Source: Spirosoma fluviale | GTDB taxonomy: Bacteria; Bacteroidota; Bacteroidia; Cytophagales; Spirosomataceae | Length of the DNA: 64,000 nt | Assembly: GCA_945901025.1 (NCBI GenBank) | Contig: CAMDJW010000001.1 | Location: 62,001 to 126,000, forward strand | Reading direction: 5' to 3' | In this document: piece by piece, positions 20,160 to 31,303 of the stretch | Position numbering within the stretch: the first letter of the stretch is position 1 | How the letters are laid out: each line of letters begins with the position of its first letter | The notes under the pieces: model-generated | Databases searched by the model: none | Told to the model about the DNA's origin: nothing | The model's input: the letters and a program-made list of their open reading frames with translations, nothing else | Position numbers and translations under genes: made by a program

Positions 20160-22451
20160 ATGCGCGTAAAATTTCTCGTTTTTCTATTTTTTCTTACGAG
20201 ATCATTAATTCTTTGTGCGCAAGAGTCAAAGTCAGATTCTTTAATAAAATTGGCCATTAACACAGCTGCATATCATAGTTCAGATATCAATAAATTAATA
20301 TTCAATGTTCACTCAATTGAAAAAGCTAGATTTTCGAAATTTATCGGAATAGGAAAAAAAAGATTACAAAATGTTGAAGGAATTAAAGAGGGTCAATGGT
20401 ATGGGAATGAAACAATTTCTAAAGTTTATGTAGGAAATTTAAGCCAAATGATTCATGAGATAAATTATTTTAAGCCCTATCGAAAAAAAAGTGGAACCCC
20501 TAGCCTATTTTTTTGGCCAGACTTATATCAAGATTTTTTAGGAACCCAATGTATTTCTCCCTTGAATTACGATGGGTTTTATTATTATAATTATTCTTTT
20601 TTATCCGATACGCTTGTCGATAATCAAATCGTAAAACAGTTCGTTATTCAACCCAAATTTAAAACGGATCGATTATTTAAGGGTAAACTTACTCTTAGTC
20701 AAGATGGCTGGATTGTCCGTTGGGAAGGTGAAGTCTTATCAGATGATATATTGTATTTGATCGATTTGAAAAATACTTATTTTAATGGTAAATGGATACC
20801 TAAGCAATCTAATATACTAGTTAAAGGAGGTCTTTTAGGAATTGAAGGAGAATTTTTATTAAATCAAAACATTATAGGTCCGGTAGAAAATTGGACTATG
20901 CCACCTCAGATTTTTAGCACCCCCACAAATAAAAAGGAAATACTAAATATATCTGAGATAACTTTTGATGAAGTTTTTGTATCACAATTAATTAAGAATT
21001 TACATCTAGGACTCGTAAGAAAATGGAAATTAAGGCCTACTGCCGATAAAATAAGCATTGATTCGGTTGCATATAATTATTTGGATTTGATTCCAGAAAG
21101 ATCTGAATTAATCGATGAGATTCGAGAATCAACTGTTGAAACCACGATAGCTTCTTATGACGCACTTATAAAAACTCCTTTTAATCCAAGTCATTTAATT
21201 GTGAGTAAATCATTTTTTTTTGGTCAAATAAGGAAGGATTATTATCCTTTTGAAATATATTATAAATCTCCAGTATTTGATTCAAATTTTAATACAGTCG
21301 AAGGTTTTGTTGGTAATGCTGCGCTAGTTTTTAGGCGCCGATGGGCACCTTATAAATATATTGAGTTCGAAGCTTTAGGGCGCAGATCCTTTGGTTTAAA
21401 TCGAAATACAGGATATTTGAAATTAAGGTACAAAACAGAAAATTTCGATATTCATTTAACTGATGGCGATTATATTTCACAATTTAATGCTGATAATACT
21501 ATTTCATCCGAAATGAATTCTTTTTCTACTTTGTTTTTGAAAAATAATCAATTGAAAATTTTTCGAAAGGAATTTTGGAGTTTGTCATTGATAAATCGTT
21601 TTTCATCGAGATTTTATTTAAAAGCTTTGATAGAATCATCTAGACAAAGCCAAATGGATAATACGACTAACTTTTTTATAGTCAATTATTTGAATCGAAA
21701 TTTTAGCAGTAATAATCCCACTAACGAGGAATACAAAAAAGAAGGATTTGATACGCACAATTCTTTTATTTCACAGTTGCAATTGGCTTTCAGGCCATTT
21801 TTATCTTATTCGTACATTAATAATTTACGAGTTTTCGACTGGGGATCATCCCCTTTAGTTATTTTTAAATACCGCGCGGGTTGGCCGAATTTATTTAAAT
21901 CTAACATAAGCTTTCAATTGGTGGAGCTTTCCTATATTCAAAATATAAGTTTAAGTCCTTGGGTTAAAACAGGATTCATTCTTAATACCGGTACATTTAT
22001 AGGGGATAAACCCGTTTATTTTCAAGACTACAAACATTTTAATGGCGGTCTTAACTTAGTTCAAACTGGGGATATGCTAGCCAACCATCGACTTGTCGGG
22101 TATTATCAGAATTTATCCAGTGGAGCAAATCAACGGTTAAATGTTAATCATTACGAGTATAGCACCGCAGGCAATTATGTAGAGGCGTTGTCTCAATTCC
22201 AGTTTACAAATTTATGGTTGAAACCATTATTAGGCTTTAAGAAAGCTTATGTAAAAGAACTATTGATTGCCAATGCCTATTATATTAATAACCAAAACCT
22301 ATTTTATAATGAAATTGGATATGGTTTAGACGGAGTAATGAAAGTATTACGATTAGAAGCAATAGCAAACTTTAATAATGGCCAATTTAATTATGTAGGT
22401 TTGCGACTGAATATAAACTCAAGAATTAGAATTGGTAATATTCCAGAATAA
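20160..22451 (+). CDS. DUF5686-like outer-membrane protein (second copy in window)
   Basis: Signal peptide; INTAAYHSSDINKLIFNVHSIEKARFSKF; beta-barrel-like C-terminus. ATG at 20160; ORF track starts at an upstream GTG (20151). Confidence 0.65.
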   Translation: MRVKFLVFLFFLTRSLILCAQESKSDSLIKLAINTAAYHSSDINKLIFNVHSIEKARFSKFIGIGKKRLQNVEGIKEGQWYGNETISKVYVGNLSQMIHEINYFKPYRKKSGTPSLFFWPDLYQDFLGTQCISPLNYDGFYYYNYSFLSDTLVDNQIVKQFVIQPKFKTDRLFKGKLTLSQDGWIVRWEGEVLSDDILYLIDLKNTYFNGKWIPKQSNILVKGGLLGIEGEFLLNQNIIGPVENWTMPPQIFSTPTNKKEILNISEITFDEVFVSQLIKNLHLGLVRKWKLRPTADKISIDSVAYNYLDLIPERSELIDEIRESTVETTIASYDALIKTPFNPSHLIVSKSFFFGQIRKDYYPFEIYYKSPVFDSNFNTVEGFVGNAALVFRRRWAPYKYIEFEALGRRSFGLNRNTGYLKLRYKTENFDIHLTDGDYISQFNADNTISSEMNSFSTLFLKNNQLKIFRKEFWSLSLINRFSSRFYLKALIESSRQSQMDNTTNFFIVNYLNRNFSSNNPTNEEYKKEGFDTHNSFISQLQLAFRPFLSYSYINNLRVFDWGSSPLVIFKYRAGWPNLFKSNISFQLVELSYIQNISLSPWVKTGFILNTGTFIGDKPVYFQDYKHFNGGLNLVQTGDMLANHRLVGYYQNLSSGANQRLNVNHYEYSTAGNYVEALSQFQFTNLWLKPLLGFKKAYVKELLIANAYYINNQNLFYNEIGYGLDGVMKVLRLEAIANFNNGQFNYVGLRLNINSRIRIGNIPE

Positions 22452-22485
22452 TTTTTTAATTATTTCAATCAGGTTAAAAAATCTA

Positions 22486-22518
22486 TTTGAATAAATACAT
22501 TTTAAGCACTTATATTTG
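22486..22518 (+). promoter_or_regulatory. Candidate promoter for topA (TTTG-N21-TATATTTG)
   Basis: TTTG 22486-22489 and TATATTTG 22511-22518, ATG at 22554. Confidence 0.5.
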
Positions 22519-22553
22519 CGGTCTTTTAAAATTACATATTTCTAAAATTTGAA

Positions 22554-25043
22554 ATGGCAAAAAATTTAGTCATCGTAGAGTCCCCGGCAAAAGCTAAAAC
22601 AATTGAAGGTTATTTAGGGAAAGATTTTATTGTAAAATCATCCTTCGGTCATGTTAGAGATTTGCCCACGAAAGGTGACAAGGTTATTGATGTGGATAAT
22701 GATTTTACACCTACTTATGTAATATCACCAGATAAAACGAAAGTCATTTCTGATTTAAAGAGTTTAGCCAAATCATCCGATGAAGTTTGGTTAGCCACTG
22801 ACGATGACCGTGAAGGAGAATCTATTTCATGGCATTTAAAAGAAGCATTAGGATTAAAAAATACAACCAAACGTATTGTTTTTAGAGAGATTACGGAAAC
22901 TGCAATCAAAAAAGCTCTTCTAAATCCTCGAGAAATTGACATGGATTTAGTTAATGCCCAACAAGCTCGTAGGATCATGGATCGCCTGATCGGTTTTGAA
23001 TTATCTCCTGTTTTATGGTCTAAAGTGCAAAGAGGTTTATCTGCAGGTCGAGTTCAATCCGTTGCCGTTCGATTAATTGTAGAGCGTGAAAAAGAAATAG
23101 ATAATCATAAAGCTATTTCTAGTTTTAAAGCAGTAGCTATATTTGATTTGCCTGGAAAAAAGGTTTTAAAAGCAGAATTATCGAAATCATTTGCTAAAGA
23201 AAATGAAGCAGTTGACTTTTTGAAAAAATGCGTGGGCGCTACTTTTTCAATCAAAAATTTAGAAACTAAACCTGCAATTAAAACCCCAACAGCTCCTTTT
23301 ACGACTTCTACCTTGCAACAGGAAGCCTCAAGAAAATTAGGTTATGCGGTGGCGACTACTATGTCTATCGCGCAGAAATTATATGAGTCAGGACGTATTT
23401 CTTACATGAGAACTGATTCTACGATGCTTTCTCAAGAAGCAAGGGATAAGGCAAAAATAGCCATTGAAACTGCATATGGATCGAAATTTCACCTTGAACG
23501 GCAGTTTAAAACTAAGTCTGAAAATGCGCAAGAGGCCCACGAGGCCATAAGACCAACGGATTTCGGATTGAGCACCATTTCGGGTGATGCCCGAGAAAAA
23601 CGTTTGTATGAATTGATTTGGAAAAGGGCCATAGCTTCCCAAATGGCTGATGCAAAAATTGAAAGAACCATTGCTCAAATAGATATTTCCACAACCCCCG
23701 AAATTTTAGTTGCTCAAGGAGAGGTCATCGCTTTTGAAGGGTTTTTAAAAGCTTATTTAGAAGGGAAAGATGAAGATGAAGAGGATGAAAACAAGGATAT
23801 GTTACCTCCGTTAAACGTAGGTCAAATATTAGATATTAATGAATTAAAAGCTTCAGAGCGATTTACTAGGCCTTCTGCACGTTATACAGAGGCTAGCTTA
23901 GTGAAAGCTTTAGAGGAACGAGGAATTGGTAGACCATCTACTTATGCGCCAACAATCTCTACCATTATCAAGCGGGCCTATGTAGTTAAGGAAGATCGCG
24001 ATGGAAAAGAAAGGAAATTTCAAACTTGGATTTTAAAAGATGATGAAATATCAGGTTCATTGAATTCCGAAATTGTAGGAACAGAGAAAGCAAAATTATT
24101 TCCAACTCATATTGGTACTTTGGTGACAGAATTTCTGGTTGATAACTTTGAAAACGTTGTGGATTATACATTTACAGCAGAAATGGAAGATCAATTTGAC
24201 AATATTGCCAAGGGTAAATTAGAGTGGACGGTTTTAATGAAAAGTTTTTATTCAAGCTTTCATCAAACAATCGAGGATAGTAAGTCAATAACGAGAACTT
24301 CCATCGGTGGAGGAAGAGAATTAGGATTAGATCCTGAAACAGGTAAGAAAATTTCAGTTAGACTAGGAAGGTTTGGTCCATTTGTTCAATTAGGAGAATC
24401 TGGAGAAGAAGAAAAGCCAACATTTGCTAATTTAAGTAACAATCATAATATAGCTACATTGACTTTAGATGAAGCAATTTTACTTTTAGCTAGACCAAAA
24501 TTACCAAGAGAAATAGGTATTTTTGAAGACAATCCTGTGATTATTGGTGCAGGTAAATTAGGACCTTATATTAAATTGGACGGCAAATTCACGAGCTTGC
24601 CCGTTGATTTTGATCCTTTTTCCATTGATTTAGAAACGGCATTGTTAGTTATAAAAAGTGCAGCTTTAGCCGCAGAATCTGCTGGCTTAGGGTTTTTTGA
24701 AGAAAGTTTGATTGAAACTGGAAAAGGTCGTTTCGGACCCTATGTCAAGCATAATAGCAAATATTACTCTTTAGGGAAAACGGATAATTTAACGACTATC
24801 ACCCAAGAGCGCGCCATCGAATTAATTTTAGCTAAAAGAACTCTTGAGGCCAATAAATTCATCAAAGAATTTCCAGATAATGACATGGTTAAAATTGTTA
24901 ATGGAATGTACGGTCCATATATTCAAATTGGGAAGAGAAATGTGAAAATACCGAAGGGTCAAAAACCAGAGGATTTAACTTTAGAAGAATGTTTAGCTTT
25001 AGATGATGCTTCTCCTGTAGCAACGAAAAAGCGAAAAAAATAG
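22554..25043 (+). CDS. topA: DNA topoisomerase I
   Basis: NLVIVESPAKAKTIEGYLGKDFIVKSSFGHVRDLP; RISYMRTDSTMLS; C-terminal GRFGPYVKHNSKYYSL repeats. Confidence 0.98.
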   Translation: MAKNLVIVESPAKAKTIEGYLGKDFIVKSSFGHVRDLPTKGDKVIDVDNDFTPTYVISPDKTKVISDLKSLAKSSDEVWLATDDDREGESISWHLKEALGLKNTTKRIVFREITETAIKKALLNPREIDMDLVNAQQARRIMDRLIGFELSPVLWSKVQRGLSAGRVQSVAVRLIVEREKEIDNHKAISSFKAVAIFDLPGKKVLKAELSKSFAKENEAVDFLKKCVGATFSIKNLETKPAIKTPTAPFTTSTLQQEASRKLGYAVATTMSIAQKLYESGRISYMRTDSTMLSQEARDKAKIAIETAYGSKFHLERQFKTKSENAQEAHEAIRPTDFGLSTISGDAREKRLYELIWKRAIASQMADAKIERTIAQIDISTTPEILVAQGEVIAFEGFLKAYLEGKDEDEEDENKDMLPPLNVGQILDINELKASERFTRPSARYTEASLVKALEERGIGRPSTYAPTISTIIKRAYVVKEDRDGKERKFQTWILKDDEISGSLNSEIVGTEKAKLFPTHIGTLVTEFLVDNFENVVDYTFTAEMEDQFDNIAKGKLEWTVLMKSFYSSFHQTIEDSKSITRTSIGGGRELGLDPETGKKISVRLGRFGPFVQLGESGEEEKPTFANLSNNHNIATLTLDEAILLLARPKLPREIGIFEDNPVIIGAGKLGPYIKLDGKFTSLPVDFDPFSIDLETALLVIKSAALAAESAGLGFFEESLIETGKGRFGPYVKHNSKYYSLGKTDNLTTITQERAIELILAKRTLEANKFIKEFPDNDMVKIVNGMYGPYIQIGKRNVKIPKGQKPEDLTLEECLALDDASPVATKKRKK

Positions 25044-25052
25044 ATTAAAATT

Positions 25053-25937
25053 ATGGGTCAAATTATAGATGGAAAATTTGTAGCCGAGACAATGAAATCG
25101 GCTATTGCCTTAGAAGTTTCAGAACTGATTAATGCAGGCAAAAGACCTCCACATTTAGTCGCTATTTTGGTTGGAAATAATGGAGCCTCTGAAACTTATG
25201 TGGCCAATAAGGTTAAATCTTGTGAAGAATTAGGCTTTATTTCTACTTTATTGCGCTTCCCTACCTCTATTTCGGAAAATGAATTGCTTGAACAAGTTTT
25301 AAAAATTAATCATAATGCTGAAATGGATGGGTTAATTGTACAATTACCCCTACCCGATCATATAAATCCAGACCGAATTATGGAAACAATCGACCCACGC
25401 AAGGATGTGGATGGTTTTCATCCCATCAATATTGGTCGAATGGCTAAAGGATTACCTGCTTATATTTCTGCTACTCCTCAAGGTGTTTTAGATTTATTAG
25501 CTTATTATAAGATTGAAACTGCTGGAAAACATTGTGTGGTTGTTGGAAGAAGTCAAATTGTAGGTTTACCTATGTCTATTCTAATGCAACGAAATCACCA
25601 AGTAGGCAATTGTACCGTTACTTTAACACATTCTAAGACTAAAAATTTAGTTGAAATTTGCCAACAAGCCGATATATTGATCGCGGCTTTAGGTAAACCT
25701 GAATTCCTGAATGCTTCTTATGTTAAAAAAGGGGCTGTAATTATTGACGTGGGTTTAACTCGTGTTGTCGATGAATCTAAAAAGTCTGGATTTGCGCTTA
25801 AAGGTGATGTGAATTTTGATGATGTATTTGAAAAATGCTCCTATATCACTCCAGTGCCCAAAGGTGTAGGACCTATGACCATAGTTTCTTTAATGAAAAA
25901 TACTCTATTGGCCGCAAAAGGAGTTATTTATTCCTAA
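25053..25937 (+). CDS. folD: Bifunctional methylenetetrahydrofolate dehydrogenase/cyclohydrolase
   Basis: [53 protein letters not shown]. Confidence 0.97.
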   Translation: MGQIIDGKFVAETMKSAIALEVSELINAGKRPPHLVAILVGNNGASETYVANKVKSCEELGFISTLLRFPTSISENELLEQVLKINHNAEMDGLIVQLPLPDHINPDRIMETIDPRKDVDGFHPINIGRMAKGLPAYISATPQGVLDLLAYYKIETAGKHCVVVGRSQIVGLPMSILMQRNHQVGNCTVTLTHSKTKNLVEICQQADILIAALGKPEFLNASYVKKGAVIIDVGLTRVVDESKKSGFALKGDVNFDDVFEKCSYITPVPKGVGPMTIVSLMKNTLLAAKGVIYS

Positions 25938-26842
25938 GCTTCTTGATATAAATAACGATGAAATACTCCTAATGGGAGTTTTTTGTTAAATGAATCATTC
26001 AAATAGATTTCACCAAATTCTGCGTTTTTAGGCACATCAAAAATGCTATTCATTAGATTTTCTACCACAAGCGTTGAGAATCCCAATGAATACACATTGG
26101 TTAATAATATATGTTCTCTAGGGTCTAAAATTTCTTTTACGGACTTCAACATATCATCTATTTGTTCCTCTAAAACCCATTTTTCGCCATCTGGACCCCT
26201 TCCATAGGCTGGAGGATCTAAAAGGATTCCTTGATAAAAGTTTCCTCTTCTTGCTTCCCTTTTTACAAATTTTAGCGCATCTTCTGCCATCCAACGAATT
26301 GAGTCCAAATGGGAGGCTTCCATATTTTCTCTAGCCCAAGACAATACGGGCTTAACTGAATCTACATGCGTCACTTCTGCTCCCATTTGTCGGCATACCA
26401 AACTCGCTCCTCCTGTATAGGCAAAAAGATTTAAAAATTTGGGTTTATCGTTTTTGAGTTTTGGAATGTTTTCAGCTAAAAATTCCCAGTTAGAGGCTTG
26501 TTCAGGAAATATACCTACATGCTTAAATGACGACAAGGAGATTTTGAAATTTAAATTCAATAAATCCGATTTATATTGGATAAACCATTTTTCAGGTGTC
26601 TTCTTTTGTATATCCCAAAAGCCTTTTTCAGAACTTCCTTTCTCTTTTTTGAAATAAGCATCCGTTTTTGAAACCCAAGTTTCATCTGAGAGTGATTTGC
26701 CCCAAACTGCCTGAGGTTCAGGTCTTCTAACACAAAAACTTCCAAATTGCTCTAACTTTTCAAATCCACCTGAATCAATTAATTCATAAGACTTACCCCA
26801 AAATTCGGGAGTATCAATAGATATACTAGTTGTATTTTTCAA
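25934..26842 (-). CDS. Class I SAM-dependent methyltransferase (RlmI/K-like)
   Basis: [42 protein letters not shown] ... [17 protein letters not shown]. Confidence 0.85.
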   Translation of the reverse strand: MKNTTSISIDTPEFWGKSYELIDSGGFEKLEQFGSFCVRRPEPQAVWGKSLSDETWVSKTDAYFKKEKGSSEKGFWDIQKKTPEKWFIQYKSDLLNLNFKISLSSFKHVGIFPEQASNWEFLAENIPKLKNDKPKFLNLFAYTGGASLVCRQMGAEVTHVDSVKPVLSWARENMEASHLDSIRWMAEDALKFVKREARRGNFYQGILLDPPAYGRGPDGEKWVLEEQIDDMLKSVKEILDPREHILLTNVYSLGFSTLVVENLMNSIFDVPKNAEFGEIYLNDSFNKKLPLGVFHRYLYQEA

Positions 26843-26843
26843 T

Positions 26844-28460
26844 TTAAGGATTGATTTGAATTTTGTTTAAGAAGAAAACGTTTCTTCTACCTTCTTCTTG
26901 GTTCGTAATCGTTTGATATCCATCGGCAATGAAATAAGGACCATACCAATAGTTAATTTCGGATTTCACGGTTCTTCTTACCTTATCTGATTTATCTTCT
27001 GGTATGATTTCTTGAACTCTTATGGCTTCATTTTTACCATAATCTGAAATTGATTTGGTAATAATTTTATCCTCTTGATGGTAAGACAAATAAACCGTAT
27101 TACTAACTACGGAGGCTTTTATTTTCTGAATCAACTTTGATTCTCTACTATCATTTAAATCAATGCAATGATCCCAAAGCAATTTTCCATCCTTATCTAA
27201 CTCAGCAATGACGGCATGCGTATAAATCCAACCATCAAATTGCTGCTGGTTGCCATATGAATTATATCCTCGGTAACCCCACGGACTATAATAGCTTGAA
27301 AATGGCGAATACATTCCATAATTTCCATACCCCCAACGATAAGGATTCATCATATTCCAATAGGGCGAATAGAACCCACCTAAGCCGCCCATCAACATAG
27401 ACCCACCAAACGGACTATAATTATTGTATTTGTAATCCGGATAGAATGCCTCAGCAATGATGATATAATTTTCTCCATTTTTGATTATATCATGCATAAG
27501 CAACCGATAATCTAATCTCAAATCCTCTCCTTTAATTTCTTTATCCTTTATTTTTTTCTCCTGCCTCTCCTTTTGTTTAGGAGTTAAAAAGTTAAAAAAG
27601 TCATTAAATTTTGTGAAACTATAATAAGTTGATTTAATGATATTACCATCTATAAACGAGTTGAAATATAAACCCTGTGAACTAGGACCTCGCGATGAAC
27701 CTATACTGTTTTTGTGGCCGTAAGTCCCTACAATTACTTGCAATGAGTCATTTATTTGATTTAATTTCCCATTCATCATCGCAAATTCTTCACTAGGATT
27801 CATATAGACTTGACCGATTTGATTCCCGTCTTCATCAAAGGATTTGATGATTAATTGATAATCTTTGGCCTTACTGCCGACCGAATAAGTTACATTAATT
27901 TGTTGTTGAATGGTGTCTAAATCCATGGATTGAATTTCAGCTTGTCCTTTTACAACAGCTGGTAAAATTCTTGTTTTACGCTCTTTTAAATTGGTAAATA
28001 ATATGATCGGTTGATTATTCACCATTCCGCCTATGAATAATGAGTAATTTAAGGCCTTGAAATTTGAAATTTCAATGCGGTCCACGGAATAAATTTGGTA
28101 TTTAGTAATTTCTCCGGAATTTACCTTTACTCTGAAAATAACATATGAATTGCTTCTGAATCGGCTAAATAGTAATGATAAAATAGTTCCATCAAAGCTA
28201 GAAGTAACATAATCTAAATTGGACTCTAAATTTGTATTACTGCTCCATATTTGCTCTAAATCAGTAGAAAATTTTCGAATGTTAAATGATTGCTTATTTA
28301 ATTGTGATAACACGATAACACCTTGGTCGCCGATAGGAATATTAAATGATTCCAAATCAGTTCCCTGAATGGGAAATTCTATTCTTTTATTATTTATTTG
28401 ACCCAAAGCAATTGGTATAGCTACAATTTGAAAAACGATAATTATAAATAGATTTTTCAT
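26844..28460 (-). CDS. Secreted hypothetical protein with an internal Gly/Tyr/Asn/Pro/Met-rich low-complexity insert
   Basis: 538 aa with signal peptide; beta-rich; low-complexity segment YNNYSPFGGSMLMGGLGGFYSPYWNMMNPYRWGYGNYGMYSPFSSYYSPWGYRGYNSYGNQQQ. Confidence 0.75.
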   Translation of the reverse strand: MKNLFIIIVFQIVAIPIALGQINNKRIEFPIQGTDLESFNIPIGDQGVIVLSQLNKQSFNIRKFSTDLEQIWSSNTNLESNLDYVTSSFDGTILSLLFSRFRSNSYVIFRVKVNSGEITKYQIYSVDRIEISNFKALNYSLFIGGMVNNQPIILFTNLKERKTRILPAVVKGQAEIQSMDLDTIQQQINVTYSVGSKAKDYQLIIKSFDEDGNQIGQVYMNPSEEFAMMNGKLNQINDSLQVIVGTYGHKNSIGSSRGPSSQGLYFNSFIDGNIIKSTYYSFTKFNDFFNFLTPKQKERQEKKIKDKEIKGEDLRLDYRLLMHDIIKNGENYIIIAEAFYPDYKYNNYSPFGGSMLMGGLGGFYSPYWNMMNPYRWGYGNYGMYSPFSSYYSPWGYRGYNSYGNQQQFDGWIYTHAVIAELDKDGKLLWDHCIDLNDSRESKLIQKIKASVVSNTVYLSYHQEDKIITKSISDYGKNEAIRVQEIIPEDKSDKVRRTVKSEINYWYGPYFIADGYQTITNQEEGRRNVFFLNKIQINP

Positions 28461-28464
28461 AATA

Positions 28465-28869
28465 CTACTCGGCTAAACTTAATATAATGTCAAATTCTTG
28501 TTTACCTACAGGTGTTACTGATAATCTCGATTGTTTGATTAACGCTAAATTAGACAATCGGTCATCAGATTTAATCATTTTTAAGGTGACTGTTTTATTA
28601 AATTTTTTAATGGGCACGATTTCTACTACTATCCATCTTGGATCTTCTGTAGTGGGATCTTGAAAAAATTCTTTTTTGACTTCTGCTAGCCCTATTACCT
28701 CCATTCCTTCATTTGAATGATAAAAAAAGACCCAATCTCCTTTTTTCATATCTTTCATATTATTTCTTGCTTGGTAATTTCTTACCCCATCCCAAACGGA
28801 TTTTCCTTCTTTAACGAAATCATCCCAAGAATATTTGAAAGGTTCTGATTTTACTAGCCAATAATTCAT
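28465..28869 (-). CDS. EVE domain-containing protein
   Basis: MNYWLVKSEPFKYSWDDFVKEGKSVWDGVRNYQARNNMKDMKKGDWVFFYHSNEG, classic EVE domain. Confidence 0.93.
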   Translation of the reverse strand: MNYWLVKSEPFKYSWDDFVKEGKSVWDGVRNYQARNNMKDMKKGDWVFFYHSNEGMEVIGLAEVKKEFFQDPTTEDPRWIVVEIVPIKKFNKTVTLKMIKSDDRLSNLALIKQSRLSVTPVGKQEFDIILSLAE

Positions 28870-28870
28870 A

Positions 28871-29695
28871 CTATGGGAATTTAGGGAATTTTGAAAAATC
28901 AGGTTTGCGCTTTTCTAGAAAAGCATTTTTACCCTCTTTAGCTTCATCTGATAAATAATAAAGTAATGTAGCATTTCCGGCAAGTTCTTGAATACCTGCT
29001 TGACCATCTAATTCAGCATTAAATGAAGATTTTAACATTCTTAAAGCTAAAGGACTTTTTTCTAGAATTTTTTCACACCATGATATGGTTGTACTTTCTA
29101 ACTCATCTAAAGGGACAACTTTATTGACCAGACCCATTTCATAAGCCTCTTTTGCATCATATTGGTCACATAAATACCAAATTTCTCTTGCTTTTTTTTG
29201 ACCTACTACGCGAGCTAAATAAGATGCTCCAAAACCCCCATCAAAAGAACCTACATTAGGTCCCGTCTGTCCAAATCGAGCATTATCAGCGGCAATACTA
29301 AGGTCGCAAATAACATGTAAAACGTGTCCTCCGCCTATGGCCCAACCGGCCACCATGGCAATAACAGGTTTTGGAATAGTGCGTATTTGTCTTTGTAAAT
29401 CCAAAACATTTAATCTAGGTACTTGGTCTTGTCCCACATAACCACCGTCTCCACGTACGCTTTGATCTCCTCCAGAACAGAATGCTTTTCCGCCTTCTCC
29501 AGTTAAAATGATCACTCCTATTCTTGTATCTTGACGCGCTAACTCCATCGCCTCAGACATTTCCTGTACGGTTAGTGGAGTAAATGCATTATGCTTATGG
29601 GGCCTATTAATTGATATTTTGCCTATGCCTTGATGAAATTGAAACAAAATGTCTTTGTATTCTTTAATGGTTTCCCAATTTACTTTTGTTATCAT
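28871..29695 (-). CDS. menB: 1,4-dihydroxy-2-naphthoyl-CoA synthase
   Basis: Crotonase fold; [64 protein letters not shown]. Confidence 0.96.
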   Translation of the reverse strand: MITKVNWETIKEYKDILFQFHQGIGKISINRPHKHNAFTPLTVQEMSEAMELARQDTRIGVIILTGEGGKAFCSGGDQSVRGDGGYVGQDQVPRLNVLDLQRQIRTIPKPVIAMVAGWAIGGGHVLHVICDLSIAADNARFGQTGPNVGSFDGGFGASYLARVVGQKKAREIWYLCDQYDAKEAYEMGLVNKVVPLDELESTTISWCEKILEKSPLALRMLKSSFNAELDGQAGIQELAGNATLLYYLSDEAKEGKNAFLEKRKPDFSKFPKFP

Positions 29696-29696
29696 T

Positions 29697-30152
29697 TTAA
29701 TTATCGTTTAAATCATCGTTATAAGTGACATCCCACGTATGGTCCGCTAGTAATGTTACTTTTGCTAAAAATCTACTATATTTAAATGAGCGACCCCATT
29801 CTTCAGGGGCTACTAAAGATAATAAATCCTGACCTGATTCTTTTTCATATAAATAATAGGTTTCGCTAATGATAGGTTCAAATCCCATGGCTGCATCATA
29901 AATTCGTTCTGAAATTTCTTTGCGCTCTGATAAAAGTTTTGCTTGCTTGGCTAAAACCTCCATTTGTTCATACAGCTGATTCATTTGTCGATCGGTTTGT
30001 TGGCGCATGGCTTTTACCGATCTACCTTTAGTTTTACCCATATCCTCCGGCTTAATAACGGCTCCACCGGCAGCGTGGGCATAAGGAAGAAGCCCAGGAT
30101 TTTGCGCCACCTTTTCAGGATTTATAGGATTTAAAAATGGTTCTTCTGACAT
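29697..30152 (-). CDS. DUF2452 family protein
   Basis: [64 protein letters not shown]2452-like; adjacent to menB. Confidence 0.75.
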   Translation of the reverse strand: MSEEPFLNPINPEKVAQNPGLLPYAHAAGGAVIKPEDMGKTKGRSVKAMRQQTDRQMNQLYEQMEVLAKQAKLLSERKEISERIYDAAMGFEPIISETYYLYEKESGQDLLSLVAPEEWGRSFKYSRFLAKVTLLADHTWDVTYNDDLNDN

Positions 30153-30236
30153 GAATAATTGTTAATTATGATTGAACCCTTTATTAACCCACGAAATTAG
30201 AGAATGTTTGGCTAATTTTGGAGAGAATATTATTTT

Positions 30237-31301
30237 ATGCTCGTATTTAATCCACATAATTCTATTTATCCAGCACCATTAGACTCTTTTCAAAGAGAAG
30301 TATTTGATTTTTGCCAACAATGGATATTGGGAAAAAACAAGTTTTTATTCCATACGAGTGGTTCTACAGGAAAGCCTAAGCCTATTTATTTGTCTAGAAA
30401 GAGTATGATCGAATCAGCTATTATGACGAAGAATTGGCTCAATTTACAAGAAGGTGATTATGTGTTGCTTTGTTTGCCTATTGAATATATAGCTGGGGCC
30501 ATGATGCTTGTGCGAGCATTAGTTTTAAAGCTTAACGTTGTATTGATCGAACCCTCACAAAACCCCTTGGAAGTAATAACTAAACCAGTGAATATTCATC
30601 TAGCTTCTTTTGTTACTACACAGTGGTCTACCATTCTTCAATCAAAACGAAATATATTTTCCAATTTTTCTGAAGTTAAAGGTATATTAATCGGTGGCTC
30701 GGAATTGACACCCACATTGGAATTAGAGACTAGAGAAATCAATTTACCTATTTTTCAAACGTATGGAATGACAGAAACCTCTTCTCATATAGCGTTTAGG
30801 CCAATTATTAAGGAAACTAGTTTTTATCAATGCTTGCCTCAAGTCAAGATTAAAATTAATTATGAGAGTTGTTTGTGCATCAATTCGCCTAGTACATCAA
30901 ATCAATGGATTGAAACAAATGATGTAGTTGAGTTACTCAATGATAACCAATTCAGAATAGTAGGAAGAAAAGATTTTATCATAAATTCAGGAGGTAGAAA
31001 AATTAATCCTGAAATGATTGAAAAAAGTTGTCTCGCTTTTTTTACCATTAATTCCTGTGAATTTAAACTATTTGCTTGGGGCTTAAATGATGATTTTTAC
31101 GGTCAAAAATTAGTTTTATTTATTGAATCCAAAGATGAATTTAATTTTAAATTACAACTAATTGATTATTTGAAATTGAATTTAGAGTCCTGGGAAGTTC
31201 CTAAGCAAATAATCGTTTTACCTGAATTTTTATATACAAAATCAGGAAAAATTGATCGTCCAAATACATTAACTTTGCATTTAAACAATCTAAAAATATA
31301 A
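30237..31301 (+). CDS. menE: AMP-binding enzyme, o-succinylbenzoate--CoA ligase-like
   Basis: FLFHTSGSTGKPKPIYLSRK ... IFQTYGMTETSSHIAFRP ... VGRKDFIINSGGRKINPEMIE; short 354-aa form next to menB. Confidence 0.85.
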   Translation: MLVFNPHNSIYPAPLDSFQREVFDFCQQWILGKNKFLFHTSGSTGKPKPIYLSRKSMIESAIMTKNWLNLQEGDYVLLCLPIEYIAGAMMLVRALVLKLNVVLIEPSQNPLEVITKPVNIHLASFVTTQWSTILQSKRNIFSNFSEVKGILIGGSELTPTLELETREINLPIFQTYGMTETSSHIAFRPIIKETSFYQCLPQVKIKINYESCLCINSPSTSNQWIETNDVVELLNDNQFRIVGRKDFIINSGGRKINPEMIEKSCLAFFTINSCEFKLFAWGLNDDFYGQKLVLFIESKDEFNFKLQLIDYLKLNLESWEVPKQIIVLPEFLYTKSGKIDRPNTLTLHLNNLKI

Positions 31302-31303
31302 GC

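Noticed and set aside
23388-23694. Three overlapping minus-strand ORFs (96, 60 and 60 aa) inside topA
   Set aside because: Multiple-frame shadows over topA; no domain.
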